In this document: positions 35,125-46,189 of the stretch, piece by piece
Layout of the letters: each line of letters begins with the position of its first letter
Numbering within the stretch: position 1 is the stretch's first letter
Assembly (NCBI RefSeq): GCF_018294505.1
Contig: NC_057807.1
Coordinates: forward strand, 142,280,461-142,344,460
Direction: 5' to 3'
Source: Triticum aestivum
Lineage: Eukaryota > Streptophyta > Magnoliopsida > Poales > Poaceae
Length of the DNA: 64,000 bases
Notes under the pieces: generated by a model
Seen by the model: only the letters and a program-made list of their open reading frames with translations
Databases searched by the model: none
Told to the model about the DNA's origin: nothing
Program-made: the position numbers and the translations under genes

Positions 35125-36662
35125 TGATACGTCTCCAACGTATCTATAATTTTTGATTGTTCCATGCTATTATATTACCCCTTTTGGATGTTTATGGGCT
35201 TTATTTTACACATTTATATCATTTTTGGGACTAACCTACTAACCGGAGGCCCAGCCCGTATTGCTGTTTTTTTTGCCTATTTCAGTATTTCGAAGAAAAG
35301 GAATATCAAATGGAGTCCAAACGGAATGAAACCTTCGGGAGTGTGATTTTTGGAACGAACGTGATCCAGAGGACTTGGAGTGCAAGCCAAGCAGCAGCCG
35401 AGGCGGCCACGAGATAGGAGCGCGCGCCCACCCCTACAGAACGCGCCCCCTGTCTTGTGGGCCCCTCGGGCGGCTATCGACGTACTTCTTCCTCCTAGAT
35501 ATGCCTACGTACCCCGAAAACATCCAGGGAGCCAATGAAACACAATTTCCACCGCCGTAACCTTCTGTATCCGCGAGATCCCATCTTGGAGCCTTCGTCG
35601 GCGCTCCGTCGGAGGGGGAATCGACCATGGAGGGCTTCTACATCAACACCATAGCTCCTCCGATGAGTTGTGAGTAGTTTACCATAGACCTTCGGTTCCA
35701 TAGTTATTAGCTAGATGGCTTCTTCTCTCTTTTTGGATCTCAATACAATTTTCTCCCCCTCTCTTGTGGAGATCTATTCGATGTAAACTCTTTTTGCGGT
35801 GTGTTTGTCGAGATCCGATGAATTGTGGGTTTATGATCAAGTTTATCTATGAGAAATATTTGAATCTCCTCTGAATTCTTTTATCTATGATTGAGTTATC
35901 TTTGCAAGTCTCTTCGAATGATCAGTTTGGTTTGGCCTACTAGATCGATCTTTCTTGCCATGGGAGAAGTGCTTAGCTTTGGGTTCAATCTTACAGTGTC
36001 CTTTCCCAGTGACAGCAGGGGCAGCAAGGCACGTATTGTATTATTGCCATCGAGGATAAAAAGATGGGGTTTATATCATATTGCTTGATTTTATCCCTCT
36101 ACATCATGTCATCTTTCTTAATGCGTTACTCTGTTATTTATGAACTTAATACTCTAGATGTAGGCAGGAGTCGGTCGATGTGTGGAATAATAGTAGTAGA
36201 TGCAGGCAGGAGTCGGTCTACTTGTTGCGGACGTGATGCCTATATACATGATCATGCCTAGATAATCTCATAATTATTCGCTTTTCTATCAATTGCTCGA
36301 CAGTAATTTGTTCCTCACCGTAATACTTATGCTATCTTGAGAGAAGCCACTAGTGAAACCTATGGCCCCCGGGTCTATCTTTTATCATATAAGCTTTCAA
36401 TCTACTTTTATTTGCATCTTTACTTTTTGCATCTATATTATAAAATACCAAAAATATATTTATCTTATCATACTATCTCTATCAGATCTCACTTTTGCAG
36501 GTGGCCGTGAAGGGATTGACGACCCCTTTATTGCGTTGGTTGCAAGTTCTTTTTTTGTTTGTGTAGGTGCGTGGGACTTTTGAGGAGGGAAATACTTACG
36601 CTACTATTGCTGCATCACCCTTTCCTCTTCAAGGAAAACCAACGCAAGCTCAAGACGTAGCA
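35125..36662 (+). repeat. E2 5' LTR
   Basis: Same family as the E1 LTRs. The TATA motif is changed to CCTAGATATGCC near 35494. About 40 bases (the part with GGATTGATACCTTGGTTCTC in other copies) are missing at 36582-36588. Both changes suggest that this copy is a weak or dead promoter. Confidence 0.88.
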
Positions 36663-36673
36663 AGAAGGATTTC

Positions 36674-36691
36674 CGGTGCCGTTGCCGGGGA
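36674..36691 (+). other. E2 primer-binding site, two mismatches
   Basis: CGGTGCCGTTGCCGGGGA, compared with TGGCGCCGTTGCCGGGGA in E1. The terminal T and the fourth base differ from the tRNA-Asp complement. Confidence 0.75.
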
Positions 36692-36886
36692 GGTCTTCGC
36701 TCAAGTCAAGACATACCAAGTACCCATCACAAACTCATCTCCCTCGCATTTACATTATTTGCCATTTGCCTCTCGTTTTCCTTCCCCCACTTCACCCTTG
36801 TCGTTTTATTCGCCCTCTCTTTCCCAATCTCCTCTGCTCTTTTTTTGCTTGACTTTTTCTGTTTGCTTGTGTGCCTGTTTGTCCTT

Positions 36887-38031
36887 ATGGCTTTGCCTAA
36901 GAGTACCGACCACCTTCTTAGAAGGTTGGAAGAGATTGAATCAAATACTAGAAGCTTTATGAATTTGCAATTTGAGCATAATAATTTCTTCAGAAAAGAG
37001 CTTAATGAACAAAAAGGTTTTTTGGGTTTTATGAATAAGGAGCTTGATGATATGTGTAAAGAATTTTATGGTGTGAACTCTCAAATCACCTGGCTTGAGA
37101 ATGCTATAGCCCAAATTTCTGATAAGCAAGCTACCTTAGTCAATAAGATGGCTGCCAAACCAAAAAAGTTAGATGAAAATAATGATGAAGATCTCAAAGT
37201 TATTGATGTGTCTCCTATTAGATCTTTGTTTTGCAATATGAATCTTGATAATAATGGGACTGGAGATGAGTCAACTTTAGTTAGAAGGCGTCCAAAGAAT
37301 TCGGAGTTTTTAGATCTTGATGCTAAATTTGGTAAAAGTGGGATTGGAGAGGTCATGACTTTAAATAGTATTGAACCCACTATCTCGGATTTCAAGGAAT
37401 TTGATTATGATAATTGTTCTTTAGAAGGTTGTATTTCCTTGTTGCAATCCGTTGTTAATTCTCCTCATGCTTATAGTCAAAATAAAGCTTTTACCAAACA
37501 TATTGTTGATGCCTTGATGCAATCTTATGATGAAAAACTTAATTTGGAAGTTTCTATACCTAGAAAACTTAATGATGAGTGGGAACCTACTATAAAGATT
37601 AGAATAAAGATCATGAGTGTTTTGCTTTGTGTGATTTGGGTGCTAGTGTTTCCACGATTCCGAAAACTTTATGTGATATTCTAGGTTTCCATGATCTTGA
37701 TGATTGCTCTTTAAATTTGCACCTTGCAGATTCCACCATTAAAAAGCCAATGGGAAGGATCAATGATGTTCTCATTGTTGCAAATAGAAATTTGGTGCCC
37801 GTAGATTTTATCGTTCTTGATATAGATTGCAATCTTTCTTGCCCTATTATTCTTGGTAGACCTTTCCTTAGAACGATTGGCGCGATTATTGATATGAAGG
37901 AAGGGAATATTAGATTCCAATTTCCATTAAAGAAAGGCATGGAGCACTTTCCAAGAAAGAAAGTCAAATTACCTTATGAATCTATCATGCGAGCTACTTA
38001 TGAATTGAGTGCCAAAGATGACACTACTTAG
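36887..38031 (+). pseudogene. E2 coiled-coil-like plus retropepsin gene, one frameshift
   Basis: From the ATG at 36887 the first about 95 residues are rich in Leu, Glu, Asn and Lys (HLLRRLEEIESNTRSFMN onward) and look like a short coiled coil of the kind that can drive self-association. They take the place of the whole Gag domain of E1. From ENNDEDLK (37173) the protein matches E1, without the two stops seen there. A one-base deletion near 37603-37607 (AGAATAAAG, compared with AGAATTAAAG in E1) shifts the frame just before the protease active site. The protease then continues from about 37612 to the stop at 38031, with CDLGASVSTIP and the ILGRPFL motif. The shared part would process a polyprotein; the function of the coiled-coil part is unknown. 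Confidence 0.75.
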
Positions 38032-40926
38032 ATCTATCTTCGCTTTTATGCCTAGCTAGGGGCGTTAAACGATAGCGCTAGTTGGGAGGCAACCCAATTT
38101 TCTTTGTATTTTTTATTTCTGTTCCTGTTTAGTAATAATTTTTGCTTCTACCTTCTGTTTAGATGTGTTTTTATCTTTTAATTAGTGTTTGTGCCAAGTA
38201 GAACCTATAGGATAACCTATGATGATAGTTGATTTGATTCTGCTGAAAAACAGAAACTTTGCATGCACGAATTTATTTTTGTTAAATCGCAGAAACGTGC
38301 TTTTGCGTTGATTCTTTATGCTGATAATCAATAGACAAATTGTCCAGAACTTCCTATTTTGGTAGGATATTTAGAGTTCCAGAAGTTTGCGTTAGTTACA
38401 GATTGTTACAGACTATTCTGTTTTTGACAGATTCTGTTTTTCGTGTGTTGTTTGCTTATTTTGATGCATCTATGGCTAGTAAAATAGTTTATAAACCATA
38501 GATAAGTTGGAATACAGTAGGTTTAACACCAAAATAAATAAAGAATGAGTTCATTACAGTACCTTATGTGGTGGTTTTGTTTTCTTTCACTAACGGAGCT
38601 TATAAGATTTCCAGTTGAGTTTTGTGTTGTGAAGTTTTCGAGTTTTGGGTAAAACTTTGATGGACTATGGAATAAGGAGTGGCAAAAGCCTAAGCTTGGG
38701 GATGCCCATGGCACCTCAAGATATTCAAGAATAGCCAACAGCCTAAGCTTGGGCATGCCCCGGGATGGCATCCCCTCTTTCGTCTTTGTTCATTGGTAAC
38801 TTTACTTGGAGCTATATTTTTATTCGCCACATGATATGTGTTTTGCTTGGAGCGTCATGTATTATATTAGTATTTGCTTTTTAGTTTACCGCAATCATCC
38901 TTGCTGTACACACCTTTTGGGAGAATCCTACTTGATTAGAATTTGCTAGAATACTCTATGTGCTTCACTTATATCTTTTGAGCTCTATAGTTTTTGCTCT
39001 AGTGCTTCACTTATATCTTTCAGAGCACGGCGGTGGCTTGTTTTTGTATAAAAATCTAGTCTCTCATGCTTCACTTATATTATTTTGAGAGTCTTTTAGA
39101 ACAACATGGTATTTGCTATGGTTATAAAATTGGTCCTAGAATGGTAGGCATCCAAGTTGGGTATAATAAAAACTATCATAGGAAGTGAATTGGATGCTAT
39201 GATCAATTTGATACTTGATAATTGTTTTGAGATATGGAGGTAGTGATATTAAAGTCATGCTAGTTGGGTGATTATGAATTTAAAGAATGCTTGTGTTGAA
39301 GTTAGCAAGTCCCGTAGCATGCACGTATGGTTAAAGTTGTGTAACAAATTTGAAACATGAAGTGTACCTCGCTTGTGCATCCTTATGAGTGGCGGTCGGG
39401 GACGAGCGATGGTCTTTTCGTACCAATCTATTCCCCTAGGAGCATGCGCTTAGTGCTTGATTTTTGATGACTTCTAAATTTTTGCAATAAGTATATGAGT
39501 TCTTTTGACTAATGTTGAGTCCATGGATTATACGCACTTTTACCTTTCTACCATTGCTAGCCTCTTCGGTACCATGCATTGCCCTTTCTCACCTTGAGAG
39601 TTCGTGCAAACTTCGCCGGTGCATCCAAACCCCGTGATACGATACGCTCTATCACACATAAACCTCCTTATATCTTCCTCAAAACAGCCACCATGCCTAC
39701 CTATTATGGCATTTCCATAGACATTCCGAGATATATTTCCATGCAACTTTCCACCGTTCTGTTCATCATCATCATGACGTACATTACTTTTGTCATATTG
39801 CCATTGCATGATCATGTAGTTGACATCGTATTTCTGGCAAAGCCACCATGCATAATTTTTTATACATGTCACTCTTGATTCATTGCACCATCCCGGTACA
39901 CCGTCGGAGGCATTCATATAGAGTCATATCTTGTTCTAGTTTCGAGTTGTAAATCATATGTTGTAATCAATAAAAGTGTGATGATCATCATTATTAGAGC
40001 ATTGCCCAAAAAGAAAAAAACGAAGAAAGGCCAAAAGAAAAAAAAAGAAAGGCCCAAAAAAAAGAGAAAAGAAAAAAAGAAAATAAATAAAAGGGGCAAT
40101 GTTACTATCTCTTTTTCCACACTTGTGCTTCAAAGTAGCACCTTGTTCTTCATGTAGTGAGTCTCATATATTGTGCTTCAAAGTAGCACCATGTTCTTCA
40201 TATAGTGAGTCTCATAGGTTGTCTTTTTCATACTAGTGGGAATTTTTCATTATAGAACTTGGCTTGTATATTCCTACAATGGGCTTCCTCAAATTCCCTA
40301 GGTCTTCGTGAGCAAGCAAGTTGGATGCACACCCACTAGTTTTCTTTTGTTGAGCATTCATTTATAGCTCTAGTGCATCCATTGCAAGACAATCCCTATT
40401 GCTCATGTTGACATCAATTGATGGGCATCTCCATAGCCTGTTGATTATCCTCATCAATGTGAGACTTTCTCCTTTTTTGTCTTCTCCACACAATCCCCAT
40501 CATCATATTCTATTCCACCTATAGTGCAATATCCATGGCTCACGCTCATGTATTGCATGAAGGTTGAAAAAGTTTGAGATTATTTAAGTATGAAACAATT
40601 GCTTGGCTTGTCATCGGGGGTATAGAAGTTGGGAACATCTTTGTGTGACAAAAATGAAGCATAGCCTAACTATATGATTTTGTAGGGATGAACTTTCTTT
40701 TGCCATGTTATTTTGAGAAGACATGATTACTTTGATTAGTATGCTTGACGTGTTACTATTTCTTCTATCAATATGAACTTTTATTTTGAATCATTTGGAT
40801 CTGAACATTCATGCCAGAATAAAGAAAATTACATTGAGAATTATGCTAGGTAGCATTCCACATCAAAAATTCCGTTTTTATCATTTACCTACTCGAGGAC
40901 GAGCAGGAATTAAGCTTGGGGATGCT
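38032..40926 (+). other. E2 non-coding 3' internal region
   Basis: Collinear with E1 7113-10016. It has AAGCTTGGG-type stem-loop motifs at 38692 and 38745, the A/G-rich stretch at 40008-40090, and the final AAGCTTGGGGATGCT block at 40912-40926 before the 3' LTR. It carries open frames on both strands at 39540-39917 that correspond to those at 8619-8999 in E1. Confidence 0.7.
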
Positions 40927-42504
40927 TGATACGTCTCGAACGTATCTATAATTTTGGATTGTTCCATGCTATTATATTACCCCTTTTGGATGTTTATGGG
41001 CTTTATTTTACACATTTATATCATTTTTGGGACTAGCCTACTAACCGGAGGCCCAGCCCGTATTGCTGTTTTTTTTGCCTATTTCAGTATTTCGAAGAAA
41101 AGGAATATCAAACGGAGTCCAAACAGAATGAAACCTTCGGGAGCGTGATTTTTGGAACAAACGTGATCCAGAGGACTTGGAGTGCAAGCCAAGCAACATC
41201 CGAGGCGGCCATGAGATAGGAGGGCGCGCCCACCACTACAGGGCGCACCCCCTGTCTTGTGGGCCCCTCGAGCGGCCACCGACGTACTTCTTCCTCCTAT
41301 ATATGCCTACGTACCCCGAAAACATCCAAGGAGCCAACGAAACACAATTTCCACCGCCGTAACCTTCTGTATCCGCGAGATCTCATTTTGGAGCCTTCGC
41401 CGGCGCTCCGCCGGAGGAGGAATCGACCACGGAGGGCTTCTACATCAACACCATAGCCCCTCCGATGAGTTGTGAGTAGTTTACCACAGACCTTCGGGTC
41501 CATAGTTATTAGCTAGATGGCTTCTTCTCTCTTTCTGGATCTTAATACAATGTTTCCCCCTCTCTTGTGGAGATCTATTCGATGTAAACTCTTTTTGCGG
41601 TGTGTTGGTCGAGATCCAATAAATTGTGGGTTTATGATCAAGTTCATCTATGAGAAATATTTGAATCTCCTCTGAATTCTTTTATGTATGGTTGAGTTAG
41701 CTTTGCAAGTCTATTCGAATTATCAGTTTGGTTTGGCCTACTAGATTGATCTTTCTTGCCATGGGAGAAAGTGCTTAGCTTTGGGTTCAATCTTGCGGTG
41801 TCCTTTCCGAGTGACAGGAGGGGCAGCAAGGCACATATTGTATTGTTTCCATCGAGGATAAAAAGATGGGGTTCATATCATATTGCTTGAGTTTATCCCT
41901 CTACATCATGTCATCTTTCTTAATGCGTTACTCTGTTCTTTATGAACTTAATACTCTAGATGCAGGCTGGAGTCGGTCGATGTGTGGAGTAATAGTAGTA
42001 TATGCAGGCAGGAGTCGGTCTACTTGTTGCGGACGTGATGCCTATATACATGATCATGCCTAGATAATCTCATAATTATTCGCTTTTCTATCAATTGCTC
42101 GACAGTAATTTGTTCACCCATCGTAATACTTATGCTATCTTGAGAGAAGCCACTAGTGAAACCTATGGCCCCCGGTTCTATCTTTTATCATATAAGCTTT
42201 CAATCTACTTTTATTTGCATCTTTACTTGTTGCATCTATATTATAAAATACCAAAAATATATTTATCTTATCATACTGTCTCTATCAGATCTCACTTTCG
42301 CAAGTGGCCGTGAAGGGATTGACAACCCCTTTATTGCGTTGGTTGCGAGTTCTTTGGTTGTTTGTGTAGGTGCGTGGGACTTTTGAGGAGCCTCCTACTG
42401 GATTGATACCTGGGTTCTCAAAAACTGAGGGAAATACTTACGCTACTATTGTTGCATCACCCTTTCCTCTTCAAGGAAAACCAATGCAAGCTCAAGATGT
42501 AGTA
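40927..42504 (+). repeat. E2 3' LTR
   Basis: Starts TGATACGTCTCGAACGTATC and ends AAGATGTAGTA. It keeps the TATA-like CCTATATATGCC near 41297-41308 and the 40-base segment that the 5' LTR has lost. Followed by the duplication GCTGC. Confidence 0.9.
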
Positions 42505-43440
42505 GCTGCCGTCGCCGCAGAATAACATGGGGTGTGGGTGAGTGGAGAGGAGGGATGGCTTGGCCAGCGGTGGGAGTAGTATGGGGGCGGTGAGGCCTCC
42601 GCGGCAGCACAACCGGCCACGGGAGGCAGGAGCAGGCGGGACGACCAGCACTGCTTTGGGCGGCTGGAGCAAGAAGACCAGAGGTTGAAGAAGCACTACG
42701 GCCGTTGGATGGACATCGTACGGTCAGTCGAGCTAGAATCGTGCATATTGACTAAGTTGACAAAGCCCTCCGTCCCCGTCAACTTAGTAGGCCCACTATA
42801 CTGGGTCCTAGCTAGCAGGGGGAGTATTCATTTTTTTGCGCGTAATAAGGAGGCACTTCCTTGCGTGTGAAGATATAGTTGGTGGGTCCGAGCTGTCAGC
42901 GGCGGTAACATTTTTTTTTGTGAAATACAGAGGCCCTTTCGGTGGGTCCCAGATGTCAGGTGGAGGAATCATTATTTTGCGCGTAATAAGGAGGCATTTC
43001 CTTGCGTGCGGCCGTGGACCCAGCTGTCAGCCTCTCCACATACAGTCCACTTCAGATGCATGTCGGTCGTTGACCATGTTGACCACGCCACGCCGAGAAC
43101 ACCAGGGCGGTGGACGACGGCGAGGCCTAGGAAGGGAACGACACACAGCCAGGAAAGACTCGGCAGTTGTTTCCCACGCGGAGGGGAGTACGACTGTACG
43201 AGGGTTTACTGGTTCGTCTGCCGTCACCGGAGAATAACAGCAGGTGTGGGTGAGTAGAGGGATGGCTAGGCCAGCAATGGGAGTATGGTGGGGCGGTGAG
43301 GCCTGCGCGGTAGCACAGCCGGCCGCGGGGAGGAGGGAGCAGGCAGTCCCGCCGGCGCTTGTTTGAGCAGCTGGAGCAGGAAGAGCAGAGATTGAAGAAG
43401 CACGACGGCCGTTGGATGGACATCCAACAATCACTACTTG
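42505..43440. repeat. CACTA tandem units right of E2
   Basis: Second half of the unit split by E2 (42505 to about 42800), then a complete unit to CGTTGGATGGACATCCAACA (43411-43430). The order of landmarks is the same as at 34197-34730. Open frames here on both strands are by-products of GC-rich repeat DNA. Confidence 0.7.
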
Positions 43441-44796
43441 TGCGTCAACCTTTTTTTAGGAAAGCCTCAAATCTGTGGAAAACAGCATACAGGCCATCTA
43501 CCATTATTTCAAATAATTTACAGCCCATTTGCTAATTCTTACGGGTTTTTTTCGAGCCCATATTCTTTTTGTTAGCATTACAGCCCATATTGTGGCCACA
43601 GTTAAAAAATTATACAAAATTTTGCATATGTCGGTGCGGTTTGAACTGTTTTTAATCCCAAAATTTTGAGTCACATTCAGACTGATTTTAAAAATAAATG
43701 TATGTCAATATAAAATCCAATAAATTGTCCACGCATAAAAATAAATGCAATTTAAAATCTCGAAATGAAAAAAAGATATTTGAAACTAATTGTCGGTTTG
43801 ATGTGTTTTAAAAATGTACAACCCATTTCTCATTACTGATAGGCCTTTTTCTCGGCCAGCCGAATGAAGCTCTCCTCGTCTTGAAAGATTTGCAGCCCAA
43901 CAGGCCTGATACAGCAACTTACTTGACAAATCACAAAAAAACTGGGCTAGCCATTTTCAGAAAGAAAAAAAAACTACTGGGCTGGTCTGTGGTAAACATA
44001 AAAGAAAAGGATGTCTAGACAGGCCAGAGTGTCCCGCACAGCCCAGTTGACACCCTGCTTCCGTCTCAAAAACAAATTAGATAAATGCCACTCCAATTAT
44101 GGCGATTCATAAAAATGCCACTGCAATTTTCAAACTTTGAGAAATGCCACTGCAATTTTTGCAAACTTTGAAAAATGCCACTGCAGTTTGCAAACTTTGA
44201 AACACGCCACTCCAGACTTCAAAAAATGCCACTAGAAATGGCATGAAATGACATTTTTCAAAGTTTGGAAATTGCAGTGGCATTTCTCAGAAACACCAGA
44301 TTTGGAGTGGCATTTATCAAATTAACCCAAAACAAAAATAACTGGGTGAGCTGCTGGGTCCCTCGTGTCAGCCGCTCGTTGTGCAATTCTCTCGTTTATT
44401 GACTATGTAGACAATGGCATGGGACCCAGATGTCAGAAATCCACTAGGAGGAGCCATTTTTTATTGTCTTGAAACAAGGAGGCACTTGCTTGCGTACTGC
44501 CATGACCTTAGCGGGTCCCTGCTGTCATCCTCTCCACGTACAATCATCTCCTGATTGTGTACGCGTCAACTTGGTAGGCCCACAAGTCAGCCTCTAAACC
44601 CGTGTAGGACAAATACAACCCATTTAAAAAAATAACAGCCCATTCCATACGTTCAAATAGAAAGTTCAACATTCAGAGCAAAGTAATAGTTCTGATCCAC
44701 ATATAGAGTACTGAACTTCCATGTTGACAACCATCATAGCCAAGTTACTATCTACTCCCACTAATACTCTAGTAGTGTACAAGTACTAACTTACTC
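43441..44796. other. Mostly AT-rich DNA right of the CACTA units, no gene
   Basis: Contains repeated CAGCCCAT phrases (43501, 43569, 44029 region), the palindromic MITE at 44080-44318, and a last CACTA-like passage at 44335-44600 (GGGTCCCTCGTGTCAGCC, GGAGGCACTTGCTTGCGT, CCTCTCCACGTACAATC). After that, AT-rich DNA leads into the small gene at 44797. No CACTA right terminus is seen. Confidence 0.5.
44080..44318. mobile_element. Palindromic MITE, 239 bp
   Basis: The terminal inverted repeats GATAAATGCCACTCCAA and TTGGAGTGGCATTTATC are perfect over 17 bases. AAATTA lies directly outside both ends (44074-44079 and 44319-44324), a likely 6-bp target duplication. Inside, the motif AAATGCCACTGCA...TTTGCAAACTTTGA is repeated three times on the left arm and once inverted on the right, so much of the element can fold on itself. 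Confidence 0.65.
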
Positions 44797-45405
44797 TTAG
44801 CTAACTAGACGATGCCGGCCGCCATCTGTGGTACACGCTAAATGCCGGCACCAGCGTCCTGCGCCTCGCCTCGGACTTGCAAGAGGTGCGATAGGGCGCG
44901 TTGCTCGCGCGCGTTGCTCGCGCGCGTTGGCCCTTTCCATGCCGGCGTGGTCCGCCGAAGCTTCGGCTTCCAAGCGGGAAACCCATTTGACGAGTTGGTA
45001 GTAAAAATCGGCGTCGCGAATGCGTGCGTGCCCGACAGCCTCCAGGGCTATTTGCCGGGCACCGGCCTCCATGTAGTCGGCCCAGTTGCAGGCGCTCTGT
45101 TCACGACTCGGAGCGTCGGTGCGCTGCTGCTCCATGTCCCGCTCGCGGCACAAATCGGTGATACGCTACTCCTCCGCCAGGCGATCGCGCTCCAACAACT
45201 CCTGCTCCTCCGCCAGGCGGTCGCGCTCCAACAACTCCTGCTCCTCCGCCAGGCGGTCGCGCTCCAACAACTCCTCGATCTCCGCATTGCCATCTAAAGA
45301 CAGATAGAATGCCTCCTCCCTCCGTCTGCCTTCCGGTGAAAAACCGAACACTAGTTCCGGCGGTGTCCGCCTCCGGCATCGCCTACCGCGGATGGGCGGG
45401 GGCAT
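44797..45405 (-). pseudogene. Small gene with 12-residue Glu/Arg-rich repeats and an in-frame TAG
   Basis: From the ATG at 45405 the protein begins MPPPIRGRRCRRRTPPELVF. Residues about 40-80 are an array of a 12-residue unit, LLERDRLAEEQE, repeated just over three times from a 36-base minisatellite, and strongly helical and charged. The array ends in GAG GAG TAG (TAG at 45168-45166). The same frame then continues without a break (RITDLCRERDMEQQ ... NWADYMEAGARQIALEAVGHARIRD) to a stop near 44797, for a total of about 200 codons. A TATA-like CTATAAGTA lies about 95 bases upstream of the ATG. The continuing quality of the frame after the TAG suggests a recent nonsense change from GAG. I recognise no family. 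The gene lies just outside or inside the CACTA element, so capture by the transposon is possible. Confidence 0.5.
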
Positions 45406-45497
45406 GGCGGATGTGACGAGCGACGTTGGGCCGGTGGGGGCTTATGAGGATATGGCGAGTTGGGTCAAGGTGCCACCGGAGAAGGCCGGGAAACAGT

Positions 45498-45506
45498 ACT
45501 TATAGG
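45498..45506 (-). promoter_or_regulatory. TATA-like box of the small minus-strand gene
   Basis: On the minus strand CTATAAGTA, 93-101 bases upstream of the ATG at 45405; the spacing is plausible for a 60-70-base leader. Confidence 0.4.
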
Positions 45507-45974
45507 CGTAAGGTAGCGCGACGGTAATCGGAATTCAATGCATAATGGCTTAGCGCGCCAGCTTGCCGTGGAAAACTAGAGAAACTGAAATTATGACTGT
45601 GTCGTCCCGTCCTGTATAGGTCGCACGCCGGCATGGCGGTCAAACGAGTGCACTCGAATCATCTCCCTCCTTGTCAATAATGATTCCACGGATTTAAAAA
45701 GCCCGCAACAATTAAAGCGCATCTTTTTCGCATCAGTTAGCTGCCTTAATTACGGCCGGCTGCATGCAGGCACTCAGAATCACTCGCAGCCAGTACGCGG
45801 AGTAGCATGCAACGAGTCGCAGCCGAGGGCACGCATGCAGCCACTTAAATCGCTGGAATTAATTAGGCTTAAACTTCTACATGCCGTTAATTATTGCCAT
45901 GTCTTGGTCTTGTTGCTTTGCTCACGGGACTAATAAACCCGGACGGAGGGAGTACCTTGTTTGGTGAGAGGTTT
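45507..45974. other. Upstream region of the small gene, with a Stowaway-type end
   Basis: No gene is seen. GC-rich GCAGCC/TGCATGCAG motifs occur at 45755-45845. At about 45938-45955 CCGGACGGAGGGAGTAC resembles the terminal inverted repeat of Stowaway MITEs, without a partner end nearby. Confidence 0.4.
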
Positions 45975-46137
45975 GAATTAAGCCCCGCAAATTGGAAAGG
46001 AGGTACTAGTACATGCGTGATCCGCTATTTATTCATGTAGGATCGAGTAGGTCATTTCTTGAATTGAGCCCTGCAAACCGGAAAGGAGGTAGTACGTGCA
46101 TGATCTGCTATTTATCAGTGTAGGATCGAGTAGGTAG
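45975..46137. repeat. Tandem duplication of an 86-base unit
   Basis: GAATTAAGCCCCGCAAATTG (45975) and GAATTGAGCCCTGCAAACCG (46061) begin two collinear copies, both containing GGAAAGGAGGTA, ATCTGCTATTTAT-like text and GTAGGATCGAGTAGG. Confidence 0.75.
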
Positions 46138-46189
46138 GATAGTGTAGCTTGTCAGTTTCTTCAGAGGTAGGCATTTTTATTCAAAAAAC

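Larger units (their letters stand above)
35125..42504 (+). mobile_element. E2: complete non-autonomous Gypsy-type LTR retrotransposon, sister of E1
   Basis: Starts TGATACGTCTCC and ends AGATGTAGTA (terminal CA changed to TA). A perfect 5-bp duplication GCTGC flanks it (35120-35124 and 42505-42509). Removing it restores the CACTA phrase GGTTCGGCTGC-CGTCGCCGCAGAATAACA, which is unbroken in the next unit near 43211. The internal part holds a short reading frame of coiled-coil type fused to the retropepsin region, then about 2.9 kb of non-coding 3' DNA. No polymerase or integrase is present. Downstream of 37173 it is nearly collinear with E1, but the Gag module is different. Confidence 0.9.
22372..44600. 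mobile_element. CACTA transposon, split by E4 and E2; right end not found
   Basis: The left terminus is CACTACAAAAAAAGACAC, the hallmark of CACTA (En/Spm) elements, preceded by GAC as a possible 3-bp target duplication. Subterminal DNA follows with ATGACA/TGTCAT motifs, then GC-rich tandem repeats (TGAACCCGAGCGA near 22722-22800, GTGGAGGCTGGA near 23065-23140, GATGAACACGAGCATTCCGT near 23408-23500), as expected for transposase-binding regions. Larger units with GGTGGGTCCCAGCTGTCAGG-like phrases lie on both sides of E4 and of E2 and join cleanly when those elements are removed. No TNPD-like transposase or TNPA gene is seen, so this copy looks non-autonomous. The complementary right terminus (expected ...TTTTTGTAGTG) is not seen in the window; the end given is only where CACTA-like units stop. 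Confidence 0.7.

Noticed and set aside
43006..43440. Open frames of 98-135 codons on both strands next to E2
   Set aside because: They belong to CACTA tandem units; the same frames are interrupted in the other units at 34197-34730.
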